Part shown: positions 13,248 to 25,644 of the stretch, one piece after another
Layout of the letters: each line of letters opens with the position of its first letter
How positions within the stretch are numbered: position 1 is the stretch's first letter
Assembly (NCBI RefSeq): GCF_028453695.1
Contig: NC_135778.1
Location: 12,522,244-12,586,243, forward strand
Source of the DNA: Augochlora pura
Lineage: Eukaryota > Arthropoda > Insecta > Hymenoptera > Halictidae
Reading direction: 5' to 3'
Length of the DNA: 64,000 nt
Notes under the pieces: generated by a model
Told to the model about the DNA's origin: nothing
Database searches by the model: none
Seen by the model: only the letters and a program-made list of their open reading frames with translations
Made by a program: the position numbers and the translations under genes

Positions 13248-13475
13248 ATATCCCATGTCCCATATCCCATATCCCATATCCCATATCCCATATCCCATAT
13301 CCCATATCCCATATCCAATATCCCATATCCCATATCCCATATCCCATATCCCATATCCAATATCCCATATCCCATATCCCATATCCCATATTCCATATCC
13401 CATATCGCATATCGCATATCGCATATCGCATATCCCGGATCCCATATACCATATCCCATATCCCATATACATGGA
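13248..13475. repeat. Heptanucleotide minisatellite (CCCATAT)n
   Basis: About 30 tandem 7-bp units of CCCATAT. The 5' part is nearly pure, with two CCAATAT variants exactly 42 bp (six units) apart (CCAA at 13315 and 13357). The 3' part carries four successive CGCATAT variants followed by decayed units. Seven is not a multiple of three and the unit has no stop in any phase, so all six frames stay open and read as a repeated seven-residue peptide (for example YGIWDMG). Those frames are an artefact of the repeat and should not be called genes. Confidence 0.95.
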
Positions 13476-15418
13476 ACATGGAATATAGATTATGGAATAT
13501 GGATAACTATCGAAATTAAAACTTTTGAGCTATGAAATTCTCATTTTTAATCAGTGTGCGTCGGTACGCAGATGACATTTTCTATTTTTGACAAATGCGT
13601 GCGACCAAATGCATGTTTCACACATGATACGTGGACGATACATTTATTATTCAGCATATCATCGCCTATCAGACTATATTGCTATCAAGGCGAAGTGATG
13701 AGCATTATCGTAATATTTTAATAAAAGAAAACATTTACTGAATAATGAGGAGATGTTTGTATAGCTAATCTTTTAGATTCAGGCATGGTCATCAAGCAAA
13801 TCTTACCTAAACTCTTATTAGCAATAATTGCTTAGACATATTTATACGTAAACGTTGAAATTAACCACAATGTATTTGCGTACAGATTGCTTTCGAAGCA
13901 GACAGTCATCAGACCCTTTATAGGAAATGCTGCCTCGAGGTAAAACTTCGTTGCTCGCAACTAACAAAATTGCAGTTCGAAACGTGAGTGCGTCGTAACA
14001 AATGGGGAAGATGAAAATAGCCACGTCGAGGCAAGTATTCGAGAGTGTATATCGCGATCGAAGCAGTCGATTGATATGTTTTGAGAATACCGAATCGCGC
14101 CGGAAAACGAGTATCGGTGGGACTCGAAAATTTCGAGGACTTTTAAACGCGTTAATGACCGGCATTCACTCTGTCCGGCTGGACACGTTGGATTTCCGCC
14201 AATCAGCGCAGCAATTAGCGAAATTCACCGAACGTGCTTGCTCGACAATTGGATGAAACGATCTGACGGCCAACTGGCGGATTTTCGGTCTTAATAAATA
14301 TACCGTTCGAAATTAGAGCTATCCGATCGAAAGGAATTATCAGTGAGAATACGGCGATCAGCCGACAAATACGTCCACCGATATCGAATATTCATTAAAT
14401 CTACCATACAACGGACATTAAGGGTCACCAATTTTGCAATATTCCGCCTCTCCATTTTTCTTTCAACGACGCCCCGTATTCCCTATGGGATCACGGAACG
14501 TATTCAATTTATTTGATCGTGGCCCCCACACACTGTGAGGACCCTCGATGGATTCTTTTAGCATTTCGGTGCTCGAAAGTATGAATTTTTTATCAAACGC
14601 CGGCGTTCGAACTTAATGAAATTAAAATTATTAATTACTGTTATTGCGAGCTCGCCTTGACTTTCGTGTTTCCCAGCGGCTGTTGTTCCAGACAGGTACA
14701 TAAAATTTACATTATATATCGCAGTCTCGTTCGCGGCGTTAATATTTGATTCGTAAGGTAAATCTTTTAATTAAACAGCTAATTGCATTACCGGGGACAA
14801 TTGTGTCGTTTCGTGCGACCAAAAACGTGATCTCCCTTTTACATTCTTAATGTTGGTTACGTATTATTGGACAATGATTAAGCTTCGTTTTGTCACTGTC
14901 AGTCACGAGCTAATACTGCTTCTATCATTTATTGGCTACTATCGTTCACGTGAAATCGATTTTGAAACGATTACGGTTTTAGAACATGACTGAGATTAAT
15001 GGAGCTCTCACGTTTTATAAGAAACATAGTTTACGATATTCTATATAATATCGTTTTTGTAAATGTGGATCGATTTTGAAGATTCGTAATTGAATTGCAG
15101 AGTTTATACATTTCTGGCTGTAGGAATAAAGGAAGTCCATTGATTGGTACACCATCGATTATTATTAAATTGACAAGATTTTACTTTGATCGCTTTGATA
15201 TTTTCTTTATTATTTTCTTAGCGCTATGCCGTATTGCTAAACAATTTTTCTTGTATAAATTAATAGTAAAACTCATGAAAGTGTACCTATAAAGTCTTGA
15301 ATCTAGAACCGAAGCATTTCGGTAGCTAAAAGCTATAATTATGTTTAAATAGAATCATATTTAATCGTAAGTATAATCATATTTAATCATAAATATAATC
15401 ATACTTAAATATTATTAA
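13476..15418. other. Unassigned DNA
   Basis: Just 3' of the heptamer array lie decayed GGAATATGG words. After that the sequence is AT-rich with a moderate-GC stretch at about 13950-14560. The overlapping frames at 13842-14165 (minus) and 14002-14256 (plus) show no domain. A small ATCATATTTAA repeat lies at 15350-15410. Confidence 0.35.
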
Positions 15419-16045
15419 CAAGTTCTATGTCGAGCTAGTTTTCCTCGACTCTTCGCTCTAGTGATTTGTTATTTCACGGAAACTAGGTATATTTGCTGTG
15501 ATTATGAATAATCGTATATAATAATAAAACAAATTCATTACACTCCATTCTTGCGGTGGAAATTAACCCCTTGCAGTATCGCGTCTTTCAGAGCTACGTT
15601 GATTACGACTATTTCGTCCTTAATGTATTTCCTTGATGCCATGCGATGATTCTACTGTCCCGATTGTCCTCGTTTACTTTCATTCCCAGATTTTGTTTCG
15701 ATCTAGCCCCTTGCCGTATTTTGACGAGTCCGACACGCGATGGATATTACTAGTAATAAAAAACTAAATGTGGATGTTATTCTGTCCTTTAAAATTTGAA
15801 TAAAATTGATATTAATTATTATTAATATTTAAGTATACGAAGAAAATTCAAGCACGGAATAAACATTAACGTTCTGTCCCTTCTAAGAAATTGTGCCAAT
15901 TGAAAAATTCCTAATCAAAGTAACTGTGAAGAAAATGGTACGTCAAGGGGTTAATAGAGACGATTGACAGTTATAAACTATTTTTTAGCCCATTAAATAA
16001 ACATTCATGCATGTACCATCGGTGGTACACGTGAAACGGAATGTG
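15419..16045 (+). mobile_element. Family C TTAA element interrupted by a family D element
   Basis: TTAA at 15415-15418 and 16046-16049 bracket ends CAAGTTCTATGTCGAGC and, reverse complemented, CACATTCCGTTTCACGTG. The shared text TTCTATG.CGAG, CTCGACTCTTC, GTGATTTGTTATTTCAC and AAACTATTTTTTAGCCCATT pairs it with the 242-bp copy at 38654-38895. The copy here is longer because a second TTAA element (15567-15950) sits inside it; removing that insert restores alignment to the shorter copy. Confidence 0.7.
15567..15950 (+). mobile_element. Family D TTAA element nested in family C
   Basis: A 384-bp element flanked by TTAA at 15563-15566 and 15951-15954. The left end is CCCCTTGCAGTATCGCG; the right end, reverse complemented, is CCCCTTGACGTACC. 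An internal second start CCCCTTGCCGTATTTTGACG at about 15707 looks like the true left end of a shorter 242-bp form, so this copy may itself be composite. The 15567-15690 arm recurs in opposite orientation at 42840-42968 and 39110-39171. It has no coding capacity. Confidence 0.65.
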
Positions 16046-16329
16046 TTAAATATAAAAGGCTATAATTCTTAAAAATCCTTAAAAATCACTTTCAGTGCGT
16101 TTAACCAAATTCCCTAACATCTCGATTTTTGGACTAAATAACTCAACATCCACTTTCTCCGTAGCAGAATGTAATAATATTATATATCGTTAATAACCCT
16201 TTAGGTAGTTTCATAATGCAATAAATAAAAGAAGAACTAGGTACTCTACACATAAACTAATCTCAGACTACCGACACATACATTCCATCTTATTCAAACT
16301 ATTCAAGACAGAATGAAAACCAACATTAA

Positions 16330-16582
16330 CCCTTTGCACTCGAATGGCGACTCTGCGGCGACATTAAAATTATAGCAACACGTTCCAAACTTATTTGTAC
16401 AGATATCGCGAAAGCTTAGATTTAAAAAATTGTTGAAAGTGTAACTGTTACACTTTTGACTATATGAGTCACGAAACGCCATTTCATACGCACAGAATAA
16501 ATTTTGTTATATAAAATAGAAATACTAGAAGCCAGATAAATTATTTTAGATTTGCAGTTGAAATGGCTTCGAGTGCAAGGGG
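16330..16582 (+). mobile_element. Family A TTAA miniature element
   Basis: A 253-bp element between TTAA at 16326-16329 and 16583-16586. The left end is CCCTTTGCACTCGAATGGCG; the right end, reverse complemented, is CCCCTTGCACTCGAAGCC. It shares with other copies the GGCGACTCTG.GGCG hairpin near the left end, TTAGATTT, AAGTGTAACTGTTA, GAGTCAC and a right end GTTGAAATGGCTTCGAGTGC. It has no coding frame. The TTAA site and CCC-starting ends are the hallmarks of piggyBac-mobilised miniature elements. Confidence 0.85.
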
Positions 16583-16659
16583 TTAAGAATACCAGAAAAT
16601 GGATTCCCAAAAGTTGCTATTCTTCTTCTTTGAAAATTTGCATTCCGCGGTGCAAGTAA

Positions 16660-17460
16660 CGTATTCGGAATGCATCGAGGTGTCTGTGCATTAAAATTGA
16701 CTAGGTCCGATCCCGCAGCCATCACCGCAGTCTGGCGAAATAAAGGGGTCGGATTCAATAACTAAACACAATCACCATAAATCCCGGAATCCGTCGCGTC
16801 CCACGGCCTCGCGTTCATAAATCTGGTTAGGAGGCGGCCGTATGAAAATCAGCCGACGGTATTTATCATAGCGTTCCCTGATCGCGGGTCCCGTAAAACA
16901 GACGCGTCGCGACGAAAGAACTGACGCGGTCCGATGCGGCGGTCTAGCCCGGCCCGACAAACGCCGGAGACCGACCACGGCCGCGAGCGCTGGTTAATTT
17001 CCGTTTGACTAACGCAACGAGTGTCGCCGGCCACGTTTCCGCGACTGGTGCGACGTCGTGTATAATACAGAGCCCTGCCGCGCCCCTGTGTGTACCACGT
17101 ACACACACGCGTGCACGGTGCCCTGCAGTGTACGCGCCGGCTAGCTCTATCATGCTGGCACAGCCCAGCTCTGGACGTGTATAAACATCCACCTAAGTAG
17201 AACGTTTCGGCGTTGCGGTCTACACATGTCGGGGGAGGAGGGGGGGGGGGGCGTGTCGATATCCTATGCATCGCTTGCACATTTCGCCGTTGTCGCGGAC
17301 CGATTGCAAAAACGGGGGTGGACGAATGCTAGGGGAGTCCCCGTGACGTTTCACTCGTAATTGCGCAGGATGTACTTGAGATGTAAACATGCTCGACATG
17401 GATCATCGGACGTGGTCGGATCGTATAAATGTTTTCGGTCGAACCGCCGCTTTGTCTGCT
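16660..17460. other. GC-rich block with poly-G tract
   Basis: A CpG-rich island with a G-rich run at 17231-17251. Minus-strand open frames cover 16772-17280 but overlap each other in different frames and have a simple arginine-, cysteine- and proline-rich composition. No gene is supported. Confidence 0.4.
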
Positions 17461-19440
17461 GGTTAGCTAACAGACACCATGCGGAGGAACGAAGTGTACC
17501 TGTTTTCTTGGACATTGTCAAAATTTATTGTTGATATTCTGTATTGTAGTTTCACTAAATCTTTTATAAGTGATTGTAGCAGAAAGCACAAAGTGAACTT
17601 TGCGTACTCACTAGGTTCAATACAAATGCATGCGAAACTGAGTATTAAAAAAATATCAGTATAATTGTTTTTTTAGTTGATCCTGCTTCAATAATTATTG
17701 TTTAAATTTGATTTGTTTACGTTCTGAATGTTTTACATATTCCTGGGCATCTTATTGGCAATGATTTCCTACAAACGACAATCTAATATTATTTAGTACT
17801 TTGACGACAGCGCTAAGAACTTCATAAAATTTCATAAAATGAAAGTATTTTATTCAATTAAATGACAATTTGAGAACAAATTTATGTGCCACCGATTATG
17901 CCTTCAGCATTCATACCCCATGAAAATCTTAATAAAGTTAAGAAAATATAATGTTAATTTCTGGACAACTTTCTTTATTCGATCATCGAACGACTCAATT
18001 TAAAACGGAGAGATTACTCTATTCGTTTGGTTAAATGTTATATCATTTAACAACTGTATGAAATAAAAATCCATTGCAGTCAATGCTATCGTATTACAAG
18101 TAATAATTGAAAGTTTCTTTCAAAACCACCCAAGATCTGAAATACATAAGTTCACTTCTTTAACATCAAGGTTTTAAAAAGTCGAAAAAGTAGCTGCGGT
18201 TAATAAATCTATTACATTAGATTCAATTTAAGTGTTTCGTTCTATTATACAGCGTGGAAAAGTTGACAAGTTAGTGAACAAATATATTTCTTTTGTAACA
18301 AATGTTCTTATAAAGCATACAAGCAAGGCATAAGTAAGATTATCTAAAATCATCTTGAAAACCCTTCTAAATGATATCATTTGTAACCGGAAAATATTTC
18401 TGATACCTATTGACGATTTTGTGCATTCCTAATATAAAAAGTATTTCACCATTTTGCGAACAGAGGTATTGTTTTCGAGCCGTGAACAGATGAAAATTGA
18501 TGGCCAGAGTCTCGGCGAACACTGTTTAAATTATACACAATTGAGCGGTTGCCGTAAGGCGAACCATCAATTCTCGATAATATCTTGAAAACGCAGCTCC
18601 CAACCAGCGGTATGATAAACGCACGTGTTTCGATGTCTATTAGCATTAGGAAATGCATGTTTTGAATGGTCTCATGGTTCCGGGGACATCCTGTGCGGTA
18701 TACGGCGCATTGGGAATCACAGTTTACGTTGACAGCGCCTCGAGTGTTTGTTTCTTGAATACACATGTCTGAATCATTGATGGCGGTAATAATTAGCCTG
18801 TGAATTATTCCGTTCTGTCAATAATAATTTTTGCATAATAATATGACGAACGCGTGCGATATAATACAGAAATAATTAAATGTAAATTAAATGTAAATGG
18901 TTCAAGATTTGTTGCCTCATCGATTTTATAAATTGCAGGTAACTCTCACAAGTTATTCAATTCATGGAATACAATGAGAGAGAAAAATTTTATCACAGTG
19001 GTTGGTATTTCAACTCTTTTGCATTCTACACGTCCTAGTAAAATTTAGTTTATTCTAGTATTTAGCAAGATTTCGCGTCATCCATGCGTAATCGATACGG
19101 CACTCAAACTATTAATGACCTCTTATAACTTCAGACAATTTATGATAATATTGTAGTCAGTGAAACACAAGAATCTGCAATTTATTAGAATCATACAGAG
19201 AACAGATAATTATGCAGCTCCGATTTTCCTTGAAATCCGCAGCGTTTAAATACCAAAGTAATGTCCCCTAATTCTTTTACTGCGTAAAAAAAAAAACTGC
19301 GAACCATTCCGCCATGTAAAACGAGCTGTCCACCACAGAAAAACACATGAATCCATTCAGAAAGCTTCCATAAAGCTTATTTATCCGAGCCATTACTCGA
19401 AAGTTTGCCCGCGGGTGAAAACATTTGTGTCATTTTATCT
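17461..19440. other. AT-rich unassigned DNA
   Basis: I see no gene. A family-like CAACTCTTTTGCATTCTAC word at about 19012 echoes the 6737 element. The minus-strand frame at 18446-18766 has no recognisable motif. Confidence 0.35.
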
Positions 19441-20130
19441 GCCGTTTATCACGGCGAACCGGTTGAACGATGCGTTAAGCTTGTTAGTTTTAGGGTCGCG
19501 GCTAATGTACCGTGGATTACACGGGAATGAAGAAGGGCGAGAAAGGATCGGCCCCTCCGGGTAGGTGCAAAAAGGTGTGCGCGGCTAAGGAAAAAGTGCC
19601 CGGGAACTTCGGACTTTGCCAAGTCGTTGGTCGTTAAGTAAGGATTTACCGATACGTGGGGGGTAGGAGGCGGAGTACATTTATGCAGGGCCATTGCCGA
19701 GGCATTGTTGCACGGGGATCGATCCGGTTGCTCCTTTCCCGGAGTCGTCCCACCCCGGTGCTCTCCCTTCGAGAGATCAATCGATGAGGCGCGCGCCGTC
19801 GCGCGTCTCGATTACGCCGAATTCGAGCAGGAATTCTGTCGGAATTGTTCGGTTTGTACCAATTCCAGCCTGATCCCACGGCGTCTTTTCTCCTGTCGGC
19901 TACTGTTCTGCGACCTCCCCGCGTTCCGGCACACTCGAATAATCGCGTTTGCCCCGCGGTGCGGGCAAAGGATTTGAGAAAACACGGTTATCGGGACAAG
20001 AACAGTGGCACTTTGTTCGCCGCGGGACAGAATGTCGAGCGAATCGCAGGACCGACGCAACGTTTCCTTGTAAAATCTTCGAAACGGAATGATTTCACGT
20101 TTCGCTACGATCGCAAATTCGTTTGACAGC
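19441..20130. other. GC-rich block without recognised gene
   Basis: CpG-rich island with five mutually overlapping frames on both strands and no domain. Flanks become abruptly AT-rich after about 20130. Confidence 0.4.
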
Positions 20131-20808
20131 GTAGCGTAGTTGTGTCGACCTATATGTATAAGTCAAGTTGTTGACCTATATACAGCTTCTGATTTATACA
20201 GGGTTAATCGACATTAAATAAATCGATGTTACTGTTTAGATTAACATGTCTCTATGATATCGTTGACTATAAATTCTACTATGTTTTTCCAAGTTATTCA
20301 CTATGCATTTAGCTTTTATTAATAATAGTAATAATATCACTGTTGCATAATCATTGTGCAATATCTAGTCAATAATTGTAATTCTAAGTATTACTAATAA
20401 CTTTTTTATATTCCTTTTTGTTTTATACAGATTTTGAATTTTTCTATTATTTCTTAAATTTTGTATAGCAATAGCATGTACGTTTTTAGAAAATAAATAG
20501 TTCTTTTTTATCAATTGTGCAACAATCGTGCTTGAAGGGTCGATCACTGTATACGCTACCCTAAGTGTTCTTGCCCATAGTTCACGGAGTTTGAGCTCTT
20601 GGAAGCATCGCCTGTTCGGGAAAGAAATATTCCTTAATCGCGGCGGTAATTTAAAATAAGAACGGGGCGAATACTTGCATGAGAAATGAGTCACGGCATG
20701 CTCGAAGCTATGGGTATACTGTGTGCTCCATTTTACTGTAATTGTTTCGTTATATTCGGCATTTTCAGGGAGAATATTTCTGTTTAGTCGTTTTCAATAG
20801 AAACATGC

Positions 20809-20990
20809 GAATATAATAATTGAATATCTCTTATAATTGGTTATTATTATATATAATTAATTTAATAATACGAATATAATATATTATACGGATATAATAA
20901 CTGAATATCTCCTATAATTGGTTATTATTATATATTTAATTAATATAATAATTAAATATCTTTTACAATTGGTTATTATAAATTTAATTA
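20809..20990. repeat. Three-copy AT-rich tandem repeat
   Basis: Three related units start at about 20809, 20890 and 20941, each carrying GAATATC or AAATATC followed by ATAATTGGTTATTAT. Spacing is uneven (about 81 and 51 bp). The surrounding DNA from 20131 to 21360 is AT-rich with no gene seen. Confidence 0.7.
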
Positions 20991-21360
20991 CACGCAAACA
21001 CAAACTGAGGACGTAGCAATTGGACATCCCACAGTAAACCACTCCACTACCCTATGCATCTTCTTCACTATACTCACCTTGTGCTGTATAATTTTTTGAA
21101 ACAGTGTGAAACTAATTTTGAATATAATTCTAAGAAACATTCACAGTAGTTTCTCAGTAGTTTATTATAACTGTATCACACAATATAGAAGCAGTTTAAT
21201 GTCAAAGCGATGTAAGTCATAGAAGTTGATTGCTGCATAATCAAGGATGAAGTAAAGGTTCTCTAACATGCAATATTATCAATGAACGCCACACATCCTT
21301 TTTACAGAAATACGCTGTGTAAACATACAGGTAAAGCATCGTTTCGCGCTGCACGACTCG

Positions 21361-22560
21361 AACGTATTTCACTTAAAAAGCACAACGCACGTGATCGCTC
21401 TTACCGTTCTAGAAAAGAATGAACGTAACGTTACGCAATCAGGAATCTAAGCAAAAGTACCCGCGCCTATTTCTTTAAACTTTATTACTTGAAACTCGCA
21501 GAAAGGAATGCCTCGCAAAAAAGAAGAATGAAATTTCCATGTGCCCAGCCTGTTCGCCCTGTTCGCGAGTAAAACAAAACAACATACCGCTAGATTTCCG
21601 GCATAGAGACGCGTGCGTTCCTAAGAGGGGAAAGGTGTCAGCCGGCGGCAAAAGAAGGGCAAAGTTCAAGTGAGTTCTCCGGAGGGCGAAGAAATGCCCT
21701 CGAGTTCATTACAGCCTGATTCCCGATATATACACGGTGGGCCATAAAATATCCACTAAAAGCTTCACGTGATAGATCCGTTCGATAAATCATACTCCCG
21801 TTCCCGTGAACGGCGTATTTAAACGGAATAAAAGCGCGGACTATAAAAACGCCGTGCCAAGAAGCTGAGGCTATAACCGCGGGTTGAAAAATATCCCGGA
21901 CAAAGTGTGCCTTTTGTAGCTCGTTACGCAGTTCGCCGGCTTTTATCAGGATTTGGTGGAGAACGGTCGACCGGCGGTCAAACGTGTGTGCCGGTCAGAT
22001 GAAATCGCGCGACATCCTCCTGGAATGTTCGCCGTTCGCGGGCCGCAACGGTATAAGGAAGTCTCGGCACCGATTCCATGAAAATTCTGATTGCCTCGCG
22101 AGGACCCTCGAACGACGGCGACGGGCGTCTTTCCTGGATAGGAAAGCGCCTCCGTTGCAGCGGCCAGGAATTTTCGTTGTGACCCGGAATCGATGCCGAT
22201 TCCGCTCGGAATCGCGTACGCGAAATTCTATATTGAAATCGAATGGGCCACCTCTCGGAAACTTTACAATTTCCTGGCCAGACAAACGACGATAAATGGC
22301 GCACTTTGGTCAACGTTTCTATACGCATTACCGTCGAATGCATGTTCCCTTATCGGTTTCTCGGTTTCATAAACTGAAATAAATCGAAAATAGGAGCACA
22401 CCGGACCTCGAAACTTTCTATCGAACGGAATTCGCGAAAGCTGCCGCCGGAATATTGCATCCGTCTCTCCGCGAGACAACGCGCACCGCGAGGAAGAAAC
22501 CTTACGGAAAATACGAACCATTGTCTTCGCGCACGTCGTGCTGCATATTTCGCCAAGTAG
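21361..22560. other. GC-rich block without recognised gene
   Basis: CpG-rich from about 21361 and strongly so at 21980-22560. Long frames on both strands at 21978-22343 overlap antisense to each other, and none has a domain. It is a possible regulatory island. Confidence 0.4.
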
Positions 22561-22861
22561 CTCTTAATTTGTCAAGCTTAGATGTTTATTTGTTTTATTG
22601 TAGTGGCCGTGGTATTATTGGGTCGAACAGTTATTGAAACACTATATCAGATTAATGGTATTGTGTAATGGAAACTGTAATAGTCGATAATATTGTATAG
22701 GGTAGCGTGTACAGTTGTTAACTAAATTAGAAAATATAAGATAATGCTTTTTTCACTTAATAAAATATATTCAGAATAAATCATAGTTTATTCCAATTTA
22801 TGGTTTGTAAATGCGTAAATAAAATAAAAACTAATTACAACGTAGCTTGATCTATAATAAC

Positions 22862-23060
22862 AACTATAGTGATCGATAACTTTTGGATATATTAAGTTAA
22901 TAGTAACTGTAAAAATTCATATAATCATTACCTATGTATGATGTATGCTCCAAAGTTTACGAAACGAAATTATTTGACTAAGAAATCAAGATATTTTCAT
23001 ATTTTGCTCTTTCAAAACCGTAACTATAGTCGTCGACAACTTTTGGATATATTAAGTTAA
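22862..23060. repeat. Tandem duplication holding the piggyBac empty site
   Basis: Two copies of a roughly 160-bp unit share AACTATAG, AACTTTTGGATATATTAAG and TTAA, with GTAACTGTAA downstream. In the first copy TTAA (22897-22900) is uninterrupted. In the second, TTAA (23057-23060) is the insertion point of the following element, and the rest of the second copy resumes at 24403 (TAAAAACTGTAAC, CTACAAAGTTTAC, GTTATTTGACTAA). The first copy is therefore a natural empty site. Confidence 0.75.
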
Positions 23061-24398
23061 CACTAAACCTACCGACATTTCATGTATAACTACTCCTACC
23101 ATGAGCGATCAAATGACCGCTTCATTGGATAGTAAACAAAATATTTTTCTAGTGCTACGATATAAACCCGCTCCCCGCTTTCCTATTTAGAAAGTTTTAT
23201 TTACCTTTCATCACATTTTTTACAAATTACGGCATTTTGTATTGCACATTTTCCACATACGTATTTTTTATATTTTATACAAATTTTGACATTAAAAATC
23301 AGTAGGCACACATTAAAGTAGAGACTTTACCCTTTAAAACCTGCTAAGCCCTATTGTCTTACATTTTTGGAAAAAAAGTTACAGCTTCTTGAAAGTGAAA
23401 ATTGAAATTTCAAGTTATTCAAATCGGACTCTTATTGACTTTACAATATCTTATTTGACAAGATTTCCGTCCAGAAGAACCTTTAGCTGTGTTTATTATT
23501 GTTTTTGATGAACATTCTTTGCTTAGCTGTCTCTCATTCTGATATTCGGTCCCAAGCTCTTCTGCCAATAGAAATAAAAATTCTTGCCTCGATATTACTT
23601 GACCTATCGTTTCTTTATATAGAATCCAAGTAAAAAAAGTACAAACTAAAATATAAAAACATAAATCAAACAGGGCAAAATATTGAGACCAGAAATACAA
23701 AAAATTGTAAATCATATCACAAAATATTGTTAGCTCTGTTGACTTTGTCGAAACTATCACTTATTTATACCACGTAATAACTTCTATAACACACTGTGAA
23801 ATTTTGATGCTTTTTTTCGGATCGCAAGACCGTATTGTAGAAGACACAAGGTGTGAAATTAGGTTGGCTGCTTCTTTGGCAAAGATCTTTATTCGAATGA
23901 CTCTTTCTCTTCGAAAAAGAGATAGTGTCATCTTTCTCCTCCCATCGACGAACCATCTCATCTCCCAAAGATAGACCTCTTATCACCGAGACATAAGCAG
24001 TACGCCGCCTGATCAGCGACCATCTCAGAGAACGCTTACAGTATTGTCGTATGAAGAACGCTATGCATTTCTTCCAATCGCGCGTTTTTCTACACTGTAG
24101 ATCCACAAATACATTGTAGACTCGTAAAACAATTTCTGGAGTGCGCTTATCGAAGAATATAGTCGTAAATAACATGAATTTTTTAAATGGTCAAATGATC
24201 GCTCGTGGTAGACTAGACATGCTATAAATTTTTTTTGGAAAGTAAGCAATAAAGAAAATTGTGAATATTGATAAATGGGCTGTATGTATGTTATAGGAAA
24301 AGTCAAGAAGCTACATGGTGATACAGTAACGTTGTATACGAGAAATTCTAAACGAAATTTCAAAAACGGTCATTTGAACGCGCATGGTAGGTTTAGTA
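23061..24398 (-). mobile_element. Degenerate piggyBac-like transposon
   Basis: A 1338-bp element between TTAA at 23057-23060 and 24399-24402. The ends are CACTAAACCTACC and, reverse complemented, TACTAAACCTACC. Just inside, CCATGAGCGATCAAATGACC (left) pairs with CCATGCGCGTTCAAATGACC (right end, reverse complemented). At under 1.4 kb it is shorter than a typical autonomous piggyBac, so it is probably internally deleted as well as frameshifted. Coding remnants lie on the minus strand, so the transposase start would be at the high-coordinate end. Confidence 0.7.
23419..24175 (-). pseudogene. piggyBac-type transposase remnant
   Basis: Two abutting minus-strand frames (24175-23765 and 23760-23419) lie in different phases. 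The downstream one carries a hydrophobic stretch ending WILYKETIGQVISRQEF, then AEELGTEY, then RKSCQIRYCKVNKS. This order resembles the C-terminal part of piggyBac transposases, where an aromatic helix ending YILYKE is followed by an RK.CQ..C..NK cysteine-rich tail. In another phase at about 23750, DKVNRANNIL precedes a stop and resembles the VDK.DQML segment around the third catalytic aspartate. The N-terminal half and the remaining cysteines are missing. Assignment rests on recalled family features plus the TTAA site, not on a search. No function is expected. Confidence 0.6.
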
Positions 24399-24402
24399 TT
24401 AA

Positions 24403-25644
24403 TAAAAACTGTAACTATTTAAATAATTATTATATATGTATAATATATGCTACAAAGTTTACAAAACAAAGTTATTTGACTAAAGAATGGCGATATGTTA
24501 TTATATTGCTTCTTCATAGTGATTGACTTGTGTACAACAATAACTAATTTGATCTTACAGCGGTATTAATTCTTCATTTACATTATTATATATGTATATT
24601 AGTATAATTGTATAATGTCTCGTGGTCATATGAATTAGTAAATAACATAAAAGCAGTTATTATAAAATACATAGACATTATTCTTAAATAAATCGAATTT
24701 TGTTAAAAATAGACTTTAAAATTGAAGAAACACAATCCATTGGTAATAAGGAAAATAATATAGTAATTAAGAATTTTTTAAATGTTTCGAATACACCACA
24801 ATGGGAAGGTAAAAGGTAAACTCGCCAAGTAACATTTACAATAGCTTCATGAGAATGGAGAAAATAAAAAATATTAAAAATAGGACAGCGTAAATTAGAA
24901 GTAACTGAGAAGAAGACAAGGAAATATGAGATACTGTAGAAAACGCAGCAGAAAGAAAAAGAGCTATAAAGTTGAAGATGAAAGAAAATATTATACGAAG
25001 AAATATATATATCGAAAGAACATGAAAAGTATGAAGCGCAAAATAATGGGAACAAAAGCAGAAAACTATTTGCCACCAAAAAATTAAATTAATTCCATAT
25101 AGTGATGATAGTGCCATAATTATTTAAACACGTAGTAAATAATTATTTAAACACACTAAAGATGTAAATTTATCGTCAACTTCAAATTTTCTTGGAACAG
25201 AGGCGGTCGAGAGTTAATCAATTCTTTTAACAAAAGCCGCAGTGAACGTAAATTGATTAACACAGCCATAATGCGATATAATTACTGCAAACTAACCAAC
25301 CAGCACCTGAACAGCGTAAACTAAGTTGCACGTAACACAATCTAATTAACGCAAGCTAAGTAACCCAAACTTAACATAAGTATCGTGACCTAGCTAATCC
25401 AAAACCGACTGAACCAAATTGTTAAGCGCAATGCGGATCTTTATGCAATAGAAAAATGTTCTGCAGCAATTACCGTATCCACGAGCTATTTAGATATTTC
25501 TTTCTTTCTTTACACTAGATCATATTCAACTAAATGCGTTGAGGATGTGGTTAGGGGCAAACTAGTTTATGAACAATTACACAGATGTCTGGAAGACGGA
25601 AGAAATAAGAATGTTGAATGTGTGTGAAGGGTGTATCTCTACTA
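24403..25644. other. AT-rich unassigned DNA
   Basis: It begins with the rest of the interrupted tandem unit (24403-24530) and is AT-rich after that. The minus-strand frame at 24684-25079 is rich in F, S, Y and L only because the plus strand is purine-rich (AGAAAG-type). No gene is supported. Confidence 0.4.

Noticed and set aside
13248..13475. Telomere-like repeat
   Set aside because: The usual insect telomere unit is TTAGG. This unit is CCCATAT and the array is internal and short.
13187..13535. Six overlapping frames encoding YGIWDMG- or PISHIPY-type repeats
   Set aside because: They follow from the 7-bp array, which has no stop in any phase. There is no evidence of a real protein.
24684..25117. 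Hydrophobic minus-strand frames resembling membrane proteins
   Set aside because: Their F/S/Y/L content comes from a purine-rich plus strand; no charged loops or family motif.
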